15,045 nucleotides of DNA from an uncultured Oscillospiraceae bacterium (lineage in GTDB: Bacteria > Bacillota > Clostridia > Oscillospirales > Oscillospiraceae): positions 1 through 15,045 of the forward strand of contig CAKUND010000034.1 in assembly GCA_934668295.1 (NCBI GenBank), given 5' to 3'. Positions 12,546 through 15,045 of this stretch are shown piece by piece; the stretch's first letter is position 1, and each line of letters opens with the position of its first letter. The translations under genes were made by a program, and so were the position numbers. The notes beneath the pieces were generated by a model that did not search any database, was not told the DNA's origin, and worked only from the letters and a program-made list of their open reading frames with translations.

Positions 12546-13331
12546 ATGCAGAAGCAGGATCGGCCGGTCGCGTTTTTTGATTCCGGCCTCGGCGGGATCA
12601 GCGTCCTGCGCGAGACGGTGCGGCTGCTGCCGCAGGAAAACTATCTGTACTATGGCGATTCGCTCCACGCGCCCTACGGCGTCAAGAGCGAAGCGCAGAT
12701 CCAGGCGCTGAGCCTTGCGGCGGCGGAGCATCTGGTAAGCGCCGGAGCCAAGGCCATCGTCGTGGCCTGCAACACGGCGACATCCGCCGCCATCGGCCTG
12801 CTGCGGCAAGTCTACCCCGACATCCCCGTGATCGGAACGGAGCCCGCGCTCAAGCCCGCTGTGGAAAAATACCCCGGCGGCAGAATTCTGGTCATGGCGA
12901 CGCCAATGACCATCCGGCAGGAGAAATTTCAGGCGCTCAAGCGCCAGTTTGACGATCAGGCGCAGATCATCGGCCTGCCATGCGAGGGCCTCATGGAGTT
13001 TGTCGAGCGCGGAGAGCTGCGCGGGAGCGCCGTGGAGGCATATCTGAAAGATAAGCTCGCGCCGTATCTGCGCGAGCCGGTCGACGCGATCGTGCTGGGC
13101 TGCACGCACTATCCGTTTTTGACGGGCGCGATCCGCAGGATCGTCGGGCCGGAGCCCGAGATCATGGACGGCAGCCATGGCGTTGCGATGCAGCTCGAGC
13201 GGAAACTTGCGCAAAGCGGCATGCTGCGCGAAGGCGGCGAACCGGGGACGGCGGTTTTCGAAAATTCCCTCGGCGAGCCGGAGATCCTTGCCCTCAGCCG
13301 GGCGCTGTTTCAGTACCGGGATGAAGCATAA
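12546..13331 (+). CDS. murI: Glutamate racemase
   Basis: Cytoplasmic enzyme that makes D-glutamate for peptidoglycan by two-base catalysis without a cofactor; 261 residues. Visible: FFDSGLGGISVL (10-21), the first catalytic cysteine in VACNTATS (Cys75), YGDSLHAPYG (36-45), and the second in LGCTHYPF (Cys186). All are diagnostic for MurI and distinguish it from aspartate racemases. The ATG at 12546 was chosen because GGAGG lies seven bases before it; a GTG at 12540 overlapping the kinase stop is possible and would add two residues. Only two bases separate it from the kinase gene. A strong terminator follows. Confidence 0.95.
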   Translation: MQKQDRPVAFFDSGLGGISVLRETVRLLPQENYLYYGDSLHAPYGVKSEAQIQALSLAAAEHLVSAGAKAIVVACNTATSAAIGLLRQVYPDIPVIGTEPALKPAVEKYPGGRILVMATPMTIRQEKFQALKRQFDDQAQIIGLPCEGLMEFVERGELRGSAVEAYLKDKLAPYLREPVDAIVLGCTHYPFLTGAIRRIVGPEPEIMDGSHGVAMQLERKLAQSGMLREGGEPGTAVFENSLGEPEILALSRALFQYRDEA

Positions 13332-13343
13332 ATAAAAGACACA

Positions 13344-13381
13344 CGCGGCTCCCGAAGCCATTCGGGGAGCCGCGGTTTTTG
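13344..13381 (+). terminator. Intrinsic terminator after murI
   Basis: CGCGGCTCCCGAA (13344-13356), loop GCCA, TTCGGGGAGCCGCG (13361-13374), a 13-pair stem with one bulged G, followed by GTTTTTGT. It ends the kinase-murI transcript. Confidence 0.93.
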
Positions 13382-13479
13382 TGTTGGTGCGGCTATGAGG
13401 TTCCAGCATTCCTGTCGAACCCAGCGAAGCGGTTCGGCGGGAAGGAGGAGGCTCGTTCCGTCGAGGCCGTTTCCGACGC

Positions 13480-13740
13480 GCCTCCGGCGGCCCATTCTTT
13501 TCCGTCTTGCCGGAAAAGAATGGGGAGAAAAGGGGCGCTTGGGTACGTTTGGTGCATCCTGCGGGTGCGATTTAAGCAGGCACCAAATTTTTGGCGGTTG
13601 CGAACACACCAAGTCACCTTACGGGCACGAAACTACGCGCCGCCTGCCACGGTACACCAAGTTTGATAGCAGCTGCCTTTGAATAACTGCGGCAAAAACG
13701 TCCTGCGTTCAAAATTTGCAGGGCAGTACGGATTCGCCGC
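13480..13740 (-). repeat. About 260-base dispersed repeat, copy B (inverted)
   Basis: The reverse complement aligns end to end with 9082-9340, sharing ATTTTGAACGCAG, ATTCAAAGGCA, GTACCGTGGCAGGCGGCGCG, GTTCGCA and CAAGCGCCCCTTTT islands with scattered substitutions and small gaps. Its hairpin is CCCATTCTTTTCCG (13491-13504), loop TCTTGC, CGGAAAAGAATGGG (13511-13524). Relative to copy A a C-G pair is replaced by A-T on both arms. The loop reads the same on the plus strand in both copies although the repeats are inverted, so it is flipped within its element. This fills the 13382-13776 gap; no gene is credible there. Confidence 0.78.
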
Positions 13741-13776
13741 AAGACTTGGTAAGAGCGGTGCCCCGCCCGCCGTTTT

Positions 13777-14436
13777 TCAGATCAATTCACACGCGATCTG
13801 CGCGTCCTTTGCGAGAAGCGCCGCGTATTCCGCCATACGCGCCTGCGCGCTGCGCAGTGCGTCGGGAGCCTGTCCGGGGACGCCGAAGACGGGGTAGAAT
13901 ACGTGACGGCTTTCGGCCCGCGCACACGTTCTTGCGTCCGCACCGGCGATCATGCTGAAGATGATGCCGCCCGCGTCGCGTCCGGTGACGTCGCCGGGGT
14001 AGGTGTGGACCTCATCGCCGCGCAGGCCTTCGAACGGCGTTTTTTCCTCCGCCTGGTACAGCTCGACCGGCCCCATCAGGCAGTCAACGTCATGCGTGCC
14101 GCAGAGCACGTGCGTTTCCAGCTCAGCCAGAAACGGTACGGCGGTCACGGCGTTCCAGCGCGGGAACTCCCGGCCCTTGAGCAGCACGGATTCAAACTGC
14201 ATCATAACGGGATAGGTCTTCTTGAATTTCCGGAAATAGCGGAAATACGGGTTCTGCCCAAACACATCCGCGCGGACATAATCCCGGTACTGCTCCCGCA
14301 GTGCGGCAAGGTGCTGCCCCACCATATCGTAGAAGCCGTCTTCATCCCACTGTGCCTTGTCCGGGTACTGCACCTCGACCCACGCGAACGGGATCGCTGC
14401 GCTCTGCATACCGCTCTCTTTTGTGATCTGTACCAT
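13777..14436 (-). CDS. Stand-alone B3/B4 tRNA-binding-domain protein
   Basis: 219 residues resembling the B3/B4 domain of the phenylalanyl-tRNA synthetase beta subunit, found in bacteria as a free protein of this size. Supporting stretches: FRKFKKTYPVMMQFESVLLKG (68-88), REFPRWNAVTAVPFLAELETHVLCGTHDVD (89-118), and GDVTGRDAGGIIFSMIAGADARTC (148-171). In synthetases this fold hosts editing of mischarged Tyr-tRNA; whether the free form edits tRNA or binds some other ligand is not established from sequence. The start at 14436 has GGGAGG nine bases upstream. It has its own promoter and no clear terminator before the repeat behind it. Located directly after a flavodoxin gene. Confidence 0.82.
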   Translation of the reverse strand: MVQITKESGMQSAAIPFAWVEVQYPDKAQWDEDGFYDMVGQHLAALREQYRDYVRADVFGQNPYFRYFRKFKKTYPVMMQFESVLLKGREFPRWNAVTAVPFLAELETHVLCGTHDVDCLMGPVELYQAEEKTPFEGLRGDEVHTYPGDVTGRDAGGIIFSMIAGADARTCARAESRHVFYPVFGVPGQAPDALRSAQARMAEYAALLAKDAQIACELI

Positions 14437-14468
14437 GCTTCAATGCCTCCCGATTCTATTTTTTTCTA

Positions 14469-14497
14469 TATATAGCATCGGGAACCGGCACTGTCAA
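14469..14497 (-). promoter_or_regulatory. Promoter of the B3/B4-domain gene
   Basis: On the minus strand TTGACA (14497-14492), a 17-base spacer and TATATA (14474-14469). It begins four bases after the flavodoxin stop codon, so the B3/B4 gene is probably transcribed on its own. Confidence 0.83.
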
Positions 14498-14500
14498 GCG

Positions 14501-14926
14501 TTATTCGGCAAGCTTCCTGCCCAGCGCGCGGCAGGCGGCAAGCGCCTCGTCATCCGGCGCTTCGCAGCAGATGACGCTGTCTGACATGCGGTTGATCCCG
14601 GCCGCGCCGCAGTCCTCCTCCCACGTGCGCATCCATTCGCCGTCGCCCCAGCCGTAGGAGCCGAACAGGCCGACAGACTTGCCCGCGAGCGCCGACTTCA
14701 CCGCGTCGAACATCGGCGCGAATTCTGTTTCCTCCAGCTCCTCCGCGCCCATCGCCGGGCAGCCGAGCGCGGCGGCATCCAGCTCCTTCACCGCGTCCGC
14801 GCTGACGTCCGCAGGCGTCCAGACGGCGCATTCCGCGCCGGCCTCGCGCATGCCCTCCGCGACGGCGTTTGCCATGGTCTCGGTGTTGCCGGTGCCGCTC
14901 CAATAGATAACTGCTGTTTTTTTCAT
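14501..14926 (-). CDS. Flavodoxin (short chain)
   Basis: Small FMN-binding electron carrier of 141 residues. The phosphate-binding loop is SGTGNTE (10-16); GCPAMGAEELEETEF (55-69) and GSYGWGDGEWMRTWEEDC (89-106) form the regions around the isoalloxazine ring, with Trp93 or Trp98 as likely stacking residues. The length fits short-chain flavodoxins of Clostridia. The start at 14926 was chosen over a longer frame because AAAGGAAG lies eight bases upstream and the flavodoxin fold begins with KKTAVIYWSGTGNT. It begins two bases after the stop of an upstream gene, so it is probably the last gene of an operon entering from the right. The redox partner is unknown. Confidence 0.93.
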   Translation of the reverse strand: MKKTAVIYWSGTGNTETMANAVAEGMREAGAECAVWTPADVSADAVKELDAAALGCPAMGAEELEETEFAPMFDAVKSALAGKSVGLFGSYGWGDGEWMRTWEEDCGAAGINRMSDSVICCEAPDDEALAACRALGRKLAE

Positions 14927-14928
14927 AT

Positions 14929-15045
14929 TCAGGACTTCCTTTCTATTCTGTCTGCAACCGCCAGCCGATCCAGCTCCACGCCGGAGCGCCAGCGCTCGCA
15001 GTAGGTTTGCGTACATTTTTTATAGCGGGCAAAGGTCTGCCGCGC
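14929..15045 (-). CDS. 3' end of an unidentified upstream gene (partial)
   Basis: An open frame enters from the right edge and runs 38 codons to a TGA at 14931-14929: it begins ARQTFARYKKCTQTY and ends VADRIERKS. The tail is charged and helical in appearance. It is supported by its stop lying two bases before the flavodoxin ATG, with the flavodoxin ribosome site inside its last codons, a common operon arrangement. Too little is present to name a family. Confidence 0.5.
   Translation of the reverse strand, partial: ARQTFARYKKCTQTYCERWRSGVELDRLAVADRIERKS

Overview
The window looks like chromosomal DNA from a GC-rich (by eye near 60%), low-density Clostridia genome, most likely an Oscillospiraceae-type gut bacterium. 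This is an inference from strong AGGAGG ribosome binding sites, near-consensus sigma-A promoters with 17-bp spacers, a BceAB-type ABC transporter, an anaerobic ribonucleotide reductase activase, and hairpin-rich intergenic repeats of the TGTAGGGGC type. No phage, IS transposase, rRNA, tRNA or CRISPR is visible.

Layout. (1) Positions 1-1623, minus strand: methionine ABC transporter genes metN and metI (metI cut by the window edge). They are preceded by a perfect-consensus promoter, a 32-residue leader peptide packed with Met and Cys codons (MMMPMCMRCMCM) and an intrinsic terminator placed before metN. This is the most interesting object in the window: a candidate ribosome-stalling attenuator for sulfur amino acid supply, in a position where a SAM riboswitch or T-box would be expected in Firmicutes. 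(2) Positions 1646-4585, minus strand: copper detoxification operon csoR-copA. Two ATACCC...GGGTAT operators cover the promoter, and copA carries a C-terminal CopZ-like domain with its own internal ribosome binding site and start. (3) Positions 4608-4834: two MITE-like palindromic repeats. (4) Positions 4861-8128, plus strand: bceA-bceB plus two overlapping tiny membrane protein genes, behind a BceR-type site (TTACA-N4-TGTAA) and a promoter with a poor -35; no two-component system is present locally. A small Cys-rich protein gene follows with its own promoter (8173-8541). (5) Positions 8542-9419: about 880 bases of stacked hairpins and dispersed repeats with no convincing gene. (6) Positions 9420-13331: a nucleotide-metabolism block. 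nrdG-dut-dihydropyrimidinase run on the minus strand and diverge from a deoxynucleoside kinase-murI pair on the plus strand. (7) Positions 13480-13740: an inverted diverged copy of the 9082-9340 repeat. (8) Positions 13777-15045, minus strand: a stand-alone B3/B4-domain protein, a flavodoxin, and the 3' end of an unidentified upstream gene.

How the parts work together: methionine import under a translation-coupled switch; copper sensing by CsoR with export by CopA and possible trafficking by a CopZ form made from the same mRNA; a probable peptide-antibiotic resistance transporter; and dNTP housekeeping (Dut lowers dUTP, NrdG activates the anaerobic reductase, the kinase salvages deoxynucleosides, the hydantoinase-type enzyme would open reduced pyrimidine rings).
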